Assembly (NCBI RefSeq): GCF_030548175.1
Contig: NZ_JAUORX010000010.1
Coordinates: 18,540 to 82,539 of the forward strand
Length of the DNA stretch: 64,000 nucleotides
Direction of reading: 5' to 3'
From: Cognatishimia sp. 1_MG-2023
Lineage (GTDB): Bacteria > Pseudomonadota > Alphaproteobacteria > Rhodobacterales > Rhodobacteraceae
The notes below the pieces were generated by a model. It was not told where the DNA came from. It did no database searches and was given only the letters and a program-made list of their open reading frames with translations. Positions 27,478-37,155 of this stretch are shown here, piece after piece. A program made the position numbers and the translations under genes. The stretch's first letter is position 1. Each line of letters starts with the position of its first letter.

Positions 27478-30057
27478 TTAGGCCGCTAGGAATTCGCGGA
27501 AGGCGCGCGGGAGGAGCCCGCCCTGTGCAAAGGTCGCGCGCTCTGCGTCATTGTATAGACGTAGATCAAGCGGTGTTGTTTCTGTGGTTCCGTCGGCTCT
27601 GTTTATGGTTAGGCTTGCAGATTTCAAGTCATCTGAAATGGCAATGTCGTAGGTTTCGGAACCATCCAGCCCAAGTGTTTCACGGGTGACGCCGTCAGGG
27701 AAACACAGCGGGGCGATGCCCATGTTCACAAGGTTAGAACGGTGAATACGTTCAAAGCTTTCGGTGATGACAGCGCGGATGCCTGCAAGCCAAGGGGCCT
27801 TGGCTGCTGTGTCGCGAGATGAACCGCAGCCGTATTCTTTGCCGCCGATGACAACCAGTTGCTGATCGCGCTCTAGGTAGGTCTCAATCGCTTTGAAGAT
27901 TGTAGTGACTTTGCCTTCAGGCATGACTTTGGTCCACGATCCTTCGTGATCCGGGGTCATTTCGTTGCGCAGACGGTAGTTTGCAAAGGTGGAGCGGATG
28001 ACCACATCTGAACAGCCACGTCGGGTGCCGAAGGAGTTGAAATCTTCGAATTTCACGCCTTTGGTCAGTAGGAACTCACCCGCTTCGGAGTCGCGTGTGA
28101 TGATGCCTGACGGAGAGATGTGATCGGTTGTGACGCTATCGCCGAGGATCACCAATGGGCGCAGACCTTTGATCGTTAGCGGCTGTGTGTTGTCTGGTGT
28201 GATCTGCTTCACGAATGGTGGGAAAGACACGTATGTTGACGGCACCCAATCATAGGCACCTGTTCCTGTTTCAAGGTCGTTCCACTGAGCGTTGACGTTT
28301 TGGATTTCGTCGTAGTTTTTGCGGAAGGCTTCTGGGGTGACATGGGCTTCGATGATCGCGTTTACCTCTTCGGCAGTTGGCCAGAGGTCGTTTAGCATGA
28401 CTGGATTGCCGTCTTGGTCATGGCCCAGCGGTTCGGTTGCGATGTCTTTTAGGATCGTCCCAAGCAGGGCGTAGGCCACAACCAAAGGCGGTGATGCGAT
28501 CATGTTGCGGCTGGCGAGCGGGTGGATGCGGCCCGCGAAGTTGCGGTTGCCAGATAGAACGGCGACGCCTTTGATGTCGTGTTCTTTGATGGTGGCCTCG
28601 TGTTCTGGCGAAAGCGGGCCAGACATGCCGTTGCACGTGGAGCAGCTAAAGGCCGCAACTTGGAAACCAAGGGCGCTGAGGCTGTCCTGAAGGCCGCTTT
28701 CAGAAAGGTATTTGGCTACGACGCGTGAACCGGGAGCGAGAGAGGTTTTGACATGTGGTTTAACTGTCAGCCCTTTGGCAACGGCGTTTCGGGCGACGAG
28801 ACCTGCCAGCACCATGTTGCGCGGGTTTGCTGTGTTGGTGCAAGAGGTGACCGCCGCGATGATGACGTCGCCATCCCCGATGTCGTGATCCTTGCCTTGA
28901 ACTTGTACGCGCTTTTCGGCCTCTAGCTCTTTTTCTGGAGCGAGTGTTTTGGTGGCGAACCCAAGGTCGATGCGCTGTTCCGGGCGGGATGGGCCAGAAA
29001 CAGAACGGCCAATTGATGATAGGTCGAGCTGAATGGTTTCTTCGTATTCGATACGTGCGTCTACGCCATCAACCCACATGTTTTGCGCGCGGCAGTACGC
29101 TTCGGTCCGGGCGGTGTTTGCGCCGCGGCCTGTGGCGTTGAGGTAACCGATTGTGTTGGCATCTACTGGGCAGAACACGACTGTTGAGCCGTATTCCGGC
29201 GCCATGTTTGCGATGGTGGCGCGATCTGCGACCGAAAGGTGGTGATAGCTTGGACCGAAGATTTCGACAAATTTATCAACGACGCCATGAGCACGGAGTT
29301 TTTCGGCGACCACTAGGGCGACATCAGTTGCTGTGATGTCGTGGGATGGCGTGCCTGTGACCTCTAGGCCGATCACTTTTGGGGTGTTGATTGGGGAGGT
29401 TTCGCCAAACAACAGCGCCTCGGCCTCTAGTCCGCCGATGCCCCAACCAAGGATGCCAAGGCTGTTGATCATAGTGGTGTGGCTGTCGGTGCCAAGGCTG
29501 GAATCTGGGATCAGGAGTGTTGGATCATTTACGTCTGGCAACACGGTTTGGCCGAGGAACTCGAGGTTCACCTGGTGACAAATTCCGCCACCCGGAGGCA
29601 CAACACGCAAGTTTGGAAAGCGTGTTTCACAGGCCTTAAGGAAGGCAAAGCGTTCGCGGTTGATTTCAAATTCGCGGTCCATGTTGTTTTGGAGTGCGAA
29701 TTTGTCGGCCCAGTGGTTGATCGACATGGCATGGTCGATGATCAGATCAACGGGTAAGGACATGTCGACCTTGGCAGGGTCGCCACCGTTTTCTTCGATG
29801 ACGTTGCGCATTGCCATGATGTCTACCAGCGCAGGAATGCCGAGCATATCGTGCAGCAAAAGGCGGGCAGGGCGGAATGGGATGGCAGCACCATTGCGGG
29901 CAGCGACATCGTGCGCGGCTTGGCCGCCCTCGGAATGACGGGCGGCAATTTCGGCAAGGGCGCGTAGAGAATAGGGCAGTGAATTGAGCTTATTGCCCAG
30001 AAGGCTGCCGTAGTCTGCGGCTTTGAATTCGGTGTTAGCGATGGCTTTGAATTGCAT
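27478..30057 (-). CDS. Aconitase-family hydratase (AcnA/AcnD-like)
   Basis: 859 residues, shorter than the usual 890-930 of AcnA but full at both ends. [4Fe-4S] ligands are present: Cys406 (TSCTNTANPRN), Cys472 and Cys475 (SCSTCNGMSG). The last block differs from the GCTTCIGNSG of typical AcnA. The C-terminal swivel domain has CGSSRDTAAKAPWLAG. Aconitases isomerise citrate; AcnD-type members of this length act on 2-methylcitrate. A divergent IclR regulator and a PrpB-like lyase next door suggest a dedicated route for a branched tricarboxylic or dicarboxylic acid rather than the TCA enzyme. A catabolic role is inference; ordinary aconitase activity is possible. Confidence 0.8.
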   Translation of the reverse strand: MQFKAIANTEFKAADYGSLLGNKLNSLPYSLRALAEIAARHSEGGQAAHDVAARNGAAIPFRPARLLLHDMLGIPALVDIMAMRNVIEENGGDPAKVDMSLPVDLIIDHAMSINHWADKFALQNNMDREFEINRERFAFLKACETRFPNLRVVPPGGGICHQVNLEFLGQTVLPDVNDPTLLIPDSSLGTDSHTTMINSLGILGWGIGGLEAEALLFGETSPINTPKVIGLEVTGTPSHDITATDVALVVAEKLRAHGVVDKFVEIFGPSYHHLSVADRATIANMAPEYGSTVVFCPVDANTIGYLNATGRGANTARTEAYCRAQNMWVDGVDARIEYEETIQLDLSSIGRSVSGPSRPEQRIDLGFATKTLAPEKELEAEKRVQVQGKDHDIGDGDVIIAAVTSCTNTANPRNMVLAGLVARNAVAKGLTVKPHVKTSLAPGSRVVAKYLSESGLQDSLSALGFQVAAFSCSTCNGMSGPLSPEHEATIKEHDIKGVAVLSGNRNFAGRIHPLASRNMIASPPLVVAYALLGTILKDIATEPLGHDQDGNPVMLNDLWPTAEEVNAIIEAHVTPEAFRKNYDEIQNVNAQWNDLETGTGAYDWVPSTYVSFPPFVKQITPDNTQPLTIKGLRPLVILGDSVTTDHISPSGIITRDSEAGEFLLTKGVKFEDFNSFGTRRGCSDVVIRSTFANYRLRNEMTPDHEGSWTKVMPEGKVTTIFKAIETYLERDQQLVVIGGKEYGCGSSRDTAAKAPWLAGIRAVITESFERIHRSNLVNMGIAPLCFPDGVTRETLGLDGSETYDIAISDDLKSASLTINRADGTTETTPLDLRLYNDAERATFAQGGLLPRAFREFLAA

Positions 30058-30146
30058 GGTGTGCTCCGTCTGTTGTGCTTTGGCTAGACAATCTTAGGCA
30101 TAGGGCGCAAGTTGGCTTGAACCTGATTTCACCAGAGAGAACTTTC

Positions 30147-30812
30147 ATGGGTGCCAAAAGAACCGAAAGCGTTGAGCGCGCCTTATCAATTTTGACGGCG
30201 TTTTCCGCGCAGAAGCCGACAATGAGTTTGGCTGAGCTTGCGGATGAAACCGGATTGCATAAGAGCACGATCCTAAGGTTGACCACGTCGATGGCGATCT
30301 ATGGTTTTATTCAGCGTGATACAAAGGGGGTTTATAGCGTTGGGCCGTCTGTTTGGCGGCTGGGTTTGATCTTTCGGCGAGACTTTGCAACCCGCGAGGC
30401 TGTTGCGCCTACATTGCGCGAGTTGGTTGATTTTTCAGGAGAAACTGCTTCTTTTTATGTGCGTGCTGGAAATGATCGGGTGTGTTTGTATCGGGAAAAT
30501 TCGCCAAACCTTTTGCGATTTCACGTCGAAGAAGGCATGCGGTTGAACTTGAAGACTGGGGCGTCAGGTATGGTCTTGCGACATTTCACCGGCGAGACAT
30601 TGGACGATTTGAGCGCGTTCAATAAGAACGGCACAGTGAGTGCGATTGGACAGACAAACCCGAATATTTCCTCTGTTGCCACCCCCGTGTTTTCCAAAGC
30701 TGGTGAGCTGTTGGGCGCATTGACTGTTTCGGGACTGGTCAGTCGCTTTGACGATGACGCGCGAGACAAGGTGATACCTTTGCTTGAAAAACTAGCCCGG
30801 GATTTGGGTTAG
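30147..30812 (+). CDS. IclR-family transcriptional regulator
   Basis: 221 residues from ATG 30147; the frame begins at a TTG at 30075, but the family start is MGAKRTESVERALSIL. N-terminal winged helix (residues 1-65, MSLAELADETGLHKSTILRL), then the IclR effector domain (about 80-220), somewhat shorter than the usual 250. It is divergent from the aconitase gene (90 bp between starts) and 94 bp upstream of the PrpB-like gene on the same strand. Probably it controls both in response to the pathway substrate. Confidence 0.88.
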   Translation: MGAKRTESVERALSILTAFSAQKPTMSLAELADETGLHKSTILRLTTSMAIYGFIQRDTKGVYSVGPSVWRLGLIFRRDFATREAVAPTLRELVDFSGETASFYVRAGNDRVCLYRENSPNLLRFHVEEGMRLNLKTGASGMVLRHFTGETLDDLSAFNKNGTVSAIGQTNPNISSVATPVFSKAGELLGALTVSGLVSRFDDDARDKVIPLLEKLARDLG

Positions 30813-30906
30813 GCGTTCTCTTCTGTGAAATTTGGCTAGGGATCGCTTGTGCTTTGGGCTGTGACGCTTCTAACAGGGGATAAGCCGCAAAGAGTAGGAT
30901 CTCCCC

Positions 30907-31782
30907 ATGTCACAAGAAATCAACAAAGCTTTTAAGTCTCGATTGTCGCAAGGCGGTGCCGTTTTGATGCCCGGTGCAGCGAATGCCTTGGCGGCGCGTG
31001 TTATTGATGGGTTGGGCTTTGAGGCCATGTATATCTCTGGCGCGGGTGTGACGAACACTTACTACGGCATGCCTGATCATGGGTTCATTGCGTTGCCTGA
31101 TCTGGTGCAGCATGTCAGTGCCATTCGGAACGTGACCGACTTGCCGCTTGTTGTTGATGCCGATACCGGGTTTGGCAATGCTGTGAATGTGCATCACACG
31201 GTACGGATGTTGGAAACAGCAGGGGCGAGTGCCATTCAGTTGGAAGACCAAGTGAACCCTAAGAAATGCGGGCATTTTGCGGGTAAGGACGTGGTGGATC
31301 TGGACGAAGCGCGTAGCCGGATTAAGGCAGCTGTTGATGCGCGGCGTGATGAGAATTTCTTGATTGTGGCGCGGACAGATGCGCGCGCAACACGTGGATT
31401 TAACGAGGCGATTGATCGTGCCGCAGCGTTTATCGAGGATGGCGCGGATATTACCTTTGTTGAAGCACCGCAATCTGTGGAAGAAATGAAAGACATTCCA
31501 GCACGTTTGACCGGAGCACCGCAGCTGGTGAATTTGGTTGTAGGTGGTAAGACACCAATTTTGGACTTTGCAGAATTGGACGAGGCCGGATTTGGTTTGG
31601 TTCTTTACGCCAACGTTGCGTTGCAAGGGGCATTGTTGGGTATGCAAAACGCGTTGTCACAATTGAAAGACAACGGCCGGATGGATTTGGACGGCCCATT
31701 GGCAAGCTTTGAACTGCGCCAGTCGAGCGTTAACAAAGGCCACTATGATGCATTGGAAAAGCTTTATAGTTCCAAAGGCTAA
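30907..31782 (+). CDS. Isocitrate lyase/PEP mutase-family lyase, PrpB-like
   Basis: 291 residues, a TIM-barrel of the ICL/PEPM superfamily. The active-site lid KKCGH has catalytic Cys121; Mg ligands include Asp84/Asp86 ([10 protein letters not shown]) and Glu113 (QLEDQ). KKCGH means a carbon-carbon lyase (2-methylisocitrate, isocitrate or 2,3-dimethylmalate) rather than a phosphonate enzyme. NLVVGGKTP replaces the PrpB sequence NITEFGATP, closer to dimethylmalate lyase-like members. No methylcitrate synthase is in the window. Paired with the aconitase-type hydratase, a hydratase-lyase route is likely. Confidence 0.85.
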   Translation: MSQEINKAFKSRLSQGGAVLMPGAANALAARVIDGLGFEAMYISGAGVTNTYYGMPDHGFIALPDLVQHVSAIRNVTDLPLVVDADTGFGNAVNVHHTVRMLETAGASAIQLEDQVNPKKCGHFAGKDVVDLDEARSRIKAAVDARRDENFLIVARTDARATRGFNEAIDRAAAFIEDGADITFVEAPQSVEEMKDIPARLTGAPQLVNLVVGGKTPILDFAELDEAGFGLVLYANVALQGALLGMQNALSQLKDNGRMDLDGPLASFELRQSSVNKGHYDALEKLYSSKG

Positions 31783-32012
31783 TCTAGGTTGTAAACGATG
31801 CGAAATCCAGCAGGTGTGCTGGAGCTATTTGGTGTGTTACCGGTACGTGCAGCGATGCGGTATCGGTAGCAATAACTGATATGTCAGAAGAATGATCCGC
31901 CTTTGACCGCAAACGCGTGTTTTACGCAATTTTAGAAGGTGCTCATGATTCCATAGAATTGTTGAGTTCTTTCATTGATCTGCCGTTCGTGTAATTTACT
32001 TTATGTTAATTA

Positions 32013-32834
32013 TCATGAGTGCAAATCTGTGCGATAATATCTACGCAACGATAGCAAGCCCAAACCAAAACACGCCCCGGCAATTCCGTAAACATATAAG
32101 TACGAAATGTATTCGCCTTCATAGGTCACATATACTCCGCGGCGCATTTCGCCGACCAGATGTATGAGTGGATTAGCCCAAAGATAGTCTGCATAGGGCT
32201 GTGGGATGCTTTCGAATGTAAAGAAAACCCCGGACAAAAAGAACAGCGGGCGATTTACGATCCCCCAAATACGTTCCCAAAATGGAAAACGTACAAATAA
32301 ATAACAGTTTAATGTGCCTAGCCCAATTGCCAATGTCATCGCCATAAAGAAGGCAGATGCGATGCGGTATGCATTCAAGGTTATGTCCACACCGAAACCG
32401 AAAATAATTCCGCTAAAAACAATCGCCATAACTAACGCCTGCGTTAACCCATTCAAAAGGGTTCGGGCCAATATTGGGTCAAGAACTGTAATTGCGGGAA
32501 AGGCGAGTAAAGGACGGGAGAATCGCAAGGACTGTGCCACTTTTCCAGACATATCAAGATACGCCAAAAACGGCAGCAACCCCGAGGCATAAAAGAGTGG
32601 AAAATTTGTTCCTAATGGAGGGGACTTAAGCGCGAGGGAAAAAATCAAGGTTAGCAGTAAAATCCCAGCGGCAGGCTCAGCAATGGCCCAAATATAACCA
32701 AAGGCTGATTTGCCATGCGTCGTGGAAATTTCACGCAGCATCAAAGCCGAAATGGTTCGAAGGGTACGGAATCGACGGGGCTTAAACGGAAGGAATTGTG
32801 TGCTCTGCAATGTCATCACTTTCAATTTAAACAA
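32013..32834 (-). CDS. kpsM: Capsule polysaccharide ABC exporter, permease
   Basis: 273 residues of the ABC-2 permease family: an N-terminal amphipathic stretch, then about six helices (first near 48-68, AEPAAGILLLTLIFSLAL) and the conserved NPLIHLVGEMRRGVY (about 221-235). It should pair with KpsT to flip lipid-linked capsular polysaccharide across the inner membrane. Unusually it is divergent from kpsE-kpsT, separated by only 61 bp that must carry both promoters. A start at the ATG seven codons in is also possible. Confidence 0.88.
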   Translation of the reverse strand: MFKLKVMTLQSTQFLPFKPRRFRTLRTISALMLREISTTHGKSAFGYIWAIAEPAAGILLLTLIFSLALKSPPLGTNFPLFYASGLLPFLAYLDMSGKVAQSLRFSRPLLAFPAITVLDPILARTLLNGLTQALVMAIVFSGIIFGFGVDITLNAYRIASAFFMAMTLAIGLGTLNCYLFVRFPFWERIWGIVNRPLFFLSGVFFTFESIPQPYADYLWANPLIHLVGEMRRGVYVTYEGEYISYLYVYGIAGACFGLGLLSLRRYYRTDLHS

Positions 32835-32895
32835 ACCTGGATACCCATGGTTTCGTCAAAATTAGTAAACAACTAACCGTAACAAGAGGGTTAAA

Positions 32896-34077
32896 ATGGC
32901 CCCAAATATTCAACCCATCCGAAAAATTAGTGACGCGAGTGCGTCAACAAATACGGTATTGCCGCTCGCTTCTAAAGCAACAGTTAAGCGGCGGCACATC
33001 TGGCTGATGGCAAGCTTTGTGATGTGGGTTCTTGGGCCATTGGTGGCTGCAACGATTTACCTGTTTACGGTCGCGCAGGATCAATATGCATCATACGTTG
33101 GCTTTGCCGTCCGAACCGAAGAAACCAGTTCTGCCATTGAATTATTAGGTGGGTTAACGGAGTTTGCGGGTTCCAGCTCGTCCGATACGGACATCTTATT
33201 CCGTTTCATCAAAAGCCGTGAAATGGTCCGAAATGTTAACGTATCTTTGGATTTAGAGCGTATTTTTCAAAACCCGGATGATCCTATTTTCGGTTTACGT
33301 CCAGCCGCCTCTTCGGAGGTGATTGAGCGGTACTGGAGGCGCATGGTCAAAGTGTTCTATGACCGAAACACCGGCTTGATGGAGTTGCGGGTGAATGCAT
33401 TTCATCCTCAAGATGCGCAACGTGTCGCGCAGGCGATTGTAAACGAAAGTACGCAATTGATTAACGAAATGTCGTCGATTGCCCGCACAGACACCACTCG
33501 ACATGCGCGAGAAGAATTGGCGCTTTCGGTTGAGCGGTTAAAGCGTGCACGGAAAGCGATGATGCAATTCCGATCAAGGACGCAAATTGTTGACCCGCGC
33601 GCCGATGCTGCGGGGCGCACGGAGCTTTTGAATAACTTACAGGCCCAACTGGCAAATGCTTTGATCGAACTAGATTTATTGCGTCAGTCGGCGCACCCAA
33701 CGAGTTCGCGGATCACCCAAGAAGAACGTCGCGTCGCCGTGATAAAGGATCGAATTGCGGAAGAGCGTGAAGCACTTGGGAGTGCGTCTGATCCTGAACA
33801 AGATGCATATTCGAAACTTGTGGGTGAATATGAAGCTTTGGCTGTGGATCAAGAGTTTGCCGAGAAAAGCTATTTATCGGCGCAGGCAAATTATGATTCA
33901 GCCTTGTCTGAGGCCCAGCGTCAATCGCGTTATTTGGCAACTTATATCCCGCCCACATTGGCCGAAGATGCGGAATATCCGCGGCGATTTATTTTGTGCC
34001 TTTTGCTGGCGGGTGGTCTTTTCTTTAGTTGGGCGATTGCGACATTGATCTATTATTCCATTAGGGACCGCCGATGA
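32896..34077 (+). CDS. kpsE: Capsule export inner-membrane/periplasmic adaptor (KpsE/CtrB family)
   Basis: 393 residues. A transmembrane segment near 34-58, a long periplasmic coiled-coil part (about 175-330, many Glu, Arg and Ala), and a second helix near 362-384 give the polysaccharide co-polymerase topology. The C-terminal YIPPTLAEDAEYPRR matches the proline-rich element before the last helix. KpsE connects the KpsMT exporter to the outer-membrane channel. The outer-membrane partner (KpsD/CtrA) is not in the window. It overlaps kpsT by 4 nt. Confidence 0.88.
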   Translation: MAPNIQPIRKISDASASTNTVLPLASKATVKRRHIWLMASFVMWVLGPLVAATIYLFTVAQDQYASYVGFAVRTEETSSAIELLGGLTEFAGSSSSDTDILFRFIKSREMVRNVNVSLDLERIFQNPDDPIFGLRPAASSEVIERYWRRMVKVFYDRNTGLMELRVNAFHPQDAQRVAQAIVNESTQLINEMSSIARTDTTRHAREELALSVERLKRARKAMMQFRSRTQIVDPRADAAGRTELLNNLQAQLANALIELDLLRQSAHPTSSRITQEERRVAVIKDRIAEEREALGSASDPEQDAYSKLVGEYEALAVDQEFAEKSYLSAQANYDSALSEAQRQSRYLATYIPPTLAEDAEYPRRFILCLLLAGGLFFSWAIATLIYYSIRDRR

Positions 34078-34736
34078 TCCGGTTGATCGACCTATGCAAA
34101 TTCTATGTTTTAAATGGGCAGCGCAAACCTGTCGCCGATCACATTTCGGCAACGTTTCCCTCTAAAACGACAGTGGCGTTATTGGGTCGAAATGGTGCTG
34201 GGAAATCCAGTTTGTTGCGCATGATTGCCGGGACCATGAAGCCAGACAGTGGAAAGATATTGTCTACCGGATCCATTTCATGGCCGGTTGGCTTTGCCGG
34301 TAGTTTTCATCCTGATTTGACAGGGTTGCAAAATGTGCGGTTCATCGCGCGTATTTATGGTGTTGATACAGACGGGTTGGTTGATGCGGTTCGCGGATTT
34401 GCAGGACTTGGTTTGCAATTTAATCAACCGTTGCGCAGCTATTCATCCGGGATGCGGTCGCGCCTGGCATTTGGAGTATCTATGGCAATTGATTTTGACA
34501 CATATCTTGTGGATGAAGTCATGTCTGTTGGCGACGCAGCGTTCAAAGAAAACAGTCTGAGAGTTTTAAGAGACCGCATGACCAGACGCGCCGCGATTGT
34601 CGTGTCTCACTCGATTCCGATGATTAAAGAAATGTGTGAGCATGGAGCGGTCATTGAGAATGGAAAGATGACTTATTTCAAAGATATAGATGAAGCCATT
34701 CGCTACCATTTAGAGACCGTGAATTCACAGGCGTAA
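34074..34736 (+). CDS. kpsT: Capsule polysaccharide ABC exporter, ATPase
   Basis: 220 residues, a compact Wzt/KpsT-type ATPase without a carbohydrate-binding C-terminal domain. Walker A GRNGAGKSS at 38-46, signature SYSSGMRSRLAFG, Walker B YLVDEVMSVGD and switch His in VSHSIPM. It powers KpsM. Start ATG overlaps the kpsE stop (ATGA). It is followed 7 nt later by the convergent RTX protease gene. Confidence 0.93.
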   Translation: MIRLIDLCKFYVLNGQRKPVADHISATFPSKTTVALLGRNGAGKSSLLRMIAGTMKPDSGKILSTGSISWPVGFAGSFHPDLTGLQNVRFIARIYGVDTDGLVDAVRGFAGLGLQFNQPLRSYSSGMRSRLAFGVSMAIDFDTYLVDEVMSVGDAAFKENSLRVLRDRMTRRAAIVVSHSIPMIKEMCEHGAVIENGKMTYFKDIDEAIRYHLETVNSQA

Positions 34737-34742
34737 ATGGAT

Positions 34743-37022
34743 TCATAGTAAGAAATCTGTGGCATCCAAATCTGCAATATCAGTATTTGGCAGGGTAATG
34801 GAGCTGCCGCTTCCGGTTTCAATAATCACATCACTGCCTTCTTGCCGCAGATGATTGTCCACCAGATCGGTTAATCCAGTGATTTCTGAAATGCCGCTGA
34901 GGTCGATTTTTTCAAACCTATTGGTTGCGGCAAAATCTGTGATCACGTCGTCTCCATGATCGTCTGCAAAGACAAAGCGATCAGCGTTGAAGTCACCCTG
35001 GAGAATGTCGTTTCCAGCACCCCCGGTTAGTGTATCAAAGCCAGCGCCACCATTGAGCGTATCGTTGCCATGATCCCCTTGAAGTCGATCATTGCCGGGG
35101 CCTCCAAAAAATCGATCATTCCCGGCGTTTCCGATCAGTGTGTCATTACCCTGCTCACCAAAAAGCCCATCATTTCCGGCACCGCCAAATCCAACGTCAT
35201 CATCCGCCCCGCCAAAAAGTCGGTCAAGCCCGTCTCCGCCAACCAAAGTATCATCGCCCGCGCGGCCATAAAGATTGTCGGCCTGATGCCCGCCATCCAG
35301 GTGATCGGCGCCCGCACCGCCGTCTAGAAAATCAAACCCGCCCTCACCGTAGAGCCGGTCATCGCCCGCCTCGCCCCAAAGCCCGTCCACGGTCATTCCT
35401 AAATTAGAACCTGCGCGCAGAACATCGTTCCCTGCGCCACCGGTCAAACGATCAGCCGTTGCGCCGCCTAGCAGGGTATCGTGCCCTGTGCCGCCATTCA
35501 GGTGGTCAAATCCTGAACCACCCAACAACAGGTCATTCCCGGAGCCGCCATCAATGCTATCTGCATGGCTCCCGCCATCAAGGGTATCGCGCCCGTTGCC
35601 GCCCTGAAGGGTATCAAATCCACCATTTCCTATTAAGTGGTTTGCGGCGTCATTTCCGATGAGCAAGTCATTTCCCGAACCTGTTGAAAGATGTTCTATC
35701 TGGGTCCCAATCCCAATAATCAGATTTCCAACATGTCCCGCCACATCGCTAATAGCGCCCTCGCGCAAATCGACGTTTTGGTCTTCGCTACGTGTTGAGA
35801 CATCAATTAAATCAGACCCGCCACCATCATAAATTGTTAGCCCAACCGCACCGCCGCGATAGATTGAGCGATCAATGGTGTCTCCGTCATATAAATATCC
35901 AAACAAGGTTCCCAGATAACCTCCGACATTTGATGAGGCCCCCCAAACCGTATCACCGACATGGGAATTGGGGTTGCCATACAGAGATTGAATCGCGTGA
36001 ATATCCGCGATCATTGGCGTAACTGGGCGGTAATCGGTTGCTTCGACAAAGGAGTTATCGCCGATGTCAAAATACGACATGATCGTCATTTGATGGCTAT
36101 CGTTTAGAAAATGATTATCGCGGCCGTAGCTTGCCGAACCATTGTAGTTGCCACTGTGCATTAAGCCCAATGCGTGACCTATTTCGTGTAAGTAGGTTAG
36201 AAATGAATAGCTGTCTAACGTTGTCCCGTAATAGTCGAGCCAGGCGCGGCTGATATTCACGGAGGCCTGCAGAATCTCGCCCGTTGCGGTGACGTATCGG
36301 TTGGGTCCGCCAAATGCGCCGGATTGGGAGTCGTCTATGACTAAGTCAGCGCCGCTTGACGATGTTTGATCGAAAACAAGGCCGCTTACCGATGTCCATG
36401 CCTCTAGCGCCCAAAGGGCTAGTTTTTGTCCGGCTGATGTTAAACCCGTCAAATTGACAGTCATCCGGTCGCCTGCGCGCTCATCATGCTGAAGTGTCGT
36501 TTCAATACCCCAGCCGAATTTGGTCATTTGGTTAGAAACTTGCTGAACGGAAAATACGTTTGTGGCCGCTTGAACGGTGTAGTTTCCCGTGGCTCGATGT
36601 TCGCCCGACGCTGCGATGTAATATGTTCCGCTTGAGTTGGCGGTGAAGCTGATTTGGGAGAAGTTGTTGGCCTCGGTTATGTCGCCATTGGTGGCAACGG
36701 TACGGCCCGTCGAATTATGCAGGGATAGATATGTATCTGATAATCCTGCCAAAGAACCGCCCCTGCCCCATATAGAAAAAACGTAAGATTCACCCGCGGT
36801 CAGATCAACGGCTATCCAGTCGCTATCGCTTGATCCACTAATGGTGCCATCGAACGTATCGCCGACGGACATCGTGGCGCTGGTCGACCTAGAGCCGGCC
36901 GCATCGGTGCTTTCAACTATTTCTGCTCGAGGTTTGCGTGGTGTCGCGACCGTACCAGGAATATGAATGCCGTTTAGAAGAGTATTCACGGCTGTTACTA
37001 GGTTTAATGTATTGGTACGCAT
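34743..37022 (-). CDS. RTX zinc metalloprotease, M10 serralysin-like
   Basis: 759 residues without a classical signal peptide. Order: a PPC-type beta domain (about 52-150), a metzincin catalytic domain with HEIGHALGLMH at 279-289 (three zinc histidines, Glu280) and Met-turn MSYFD at 315-319, then calcium-binding GGxGxDxLx nonapeptide repeats (about 450-690) and a C-terminal type I secretion segment ending DLDATDFLL. Predicted secreted calcium-dependent protease. Unlike classical serralysins, a PPC-like domain comes first. No type I secretion genes are in the window. Its last 270 residues match the RTX protein at 41066-43753. Confidence 0.9.
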   Translation of the reverse strand: MRTNTLNLVTAVNTLLNGIHIPGTVATPRKPRAEIVESTDAAGSRSTSATMSVGDTFDGTISGSSDSDWIAVDLTAGESYVFSIWGRGGSLAGLSDTYLSLHNSTGRTVATNGDITEANNFSQISFTANSSGTYYIAASGEHRATGNYTVQAATNVFSVQQVSNQMTKFGWGIETTLQHDERAGDRMTVNLTGLTSAGQKLALWALEAWTSVSGLVFDQTSSSGADLVIDDSQSGAFGGPNRYVTATGEILQASVNISRAWLDYYGTTLDSYSFLTYLHEIGHALGLMHSGNYNGSASYGRDNHFLNDSHQMTIMSYFDIGDNSFVEATDYRPVTPMIADIHAIQSLYGNPNSHVGDTVWGASSNVGGYLGTLFGYLYDGDTIDRSIYRGGAVGLTIYDGGGSDLIDVSTRSEDQNVDLREGAISDVAGHVGNLIIGIGTQIEHLSTGSGNDLLIGNDAANHLIGNGGFDTLQGGNGRDTLDGGSHADSIDGGSGNDLLLGGSGFDHLNGGTGHDTLLGGATADRLTGGAGNDVLRAGSNLGMTVDGLWGEAGDDRLYGEGGFDFLDGGAGADHLDGGHQADNLYGRAGDDTLVGGDGLDRLFGGADDDVGFGGAGNDGLFGEQGNDTLIGNAGNDRFFGGPGNDRLQGDHGNDTLNGGAGFDTLTGGAGNDILQGDFNADRFVFADDHGDDVITDFAATNRFEKIDLSGISEITGLTDLVDNHLRQEGSDVIIETGSGSSITLPNTDIADLDATDFLL

Positions 37023-37155
37023 AACCAGACTCTCAAATATGACATTGAAATGGGTTCCTGAACGGACCCCTCTCTGATGTTCAATTTAGAAGTTAGGGTA
37101 TTGGTGATGTCCTAACGGATGCGCCGGAATGCTATTTTTGTAAGTAGGTTTTGCC

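Noticed and set aside
27478..30057. Calling the aconitase the housekeeping TCA enzyme acnA
   Set aside because: Shorter length, altered CSTCNGMSG motif and catabolic neighbours make it uncertain, so I gave no gene symbol.
30910..31647. 245-codon frame opposite the PrpB-like gene
   Set aside because: Shadow of a clear enzyme gene; no ribosome site or domain.
35000..35660. Similar repeat-rich DNA on the minus strand
   Set aside because: RTX repeats of the M10 protease gene, not an array or satellite.
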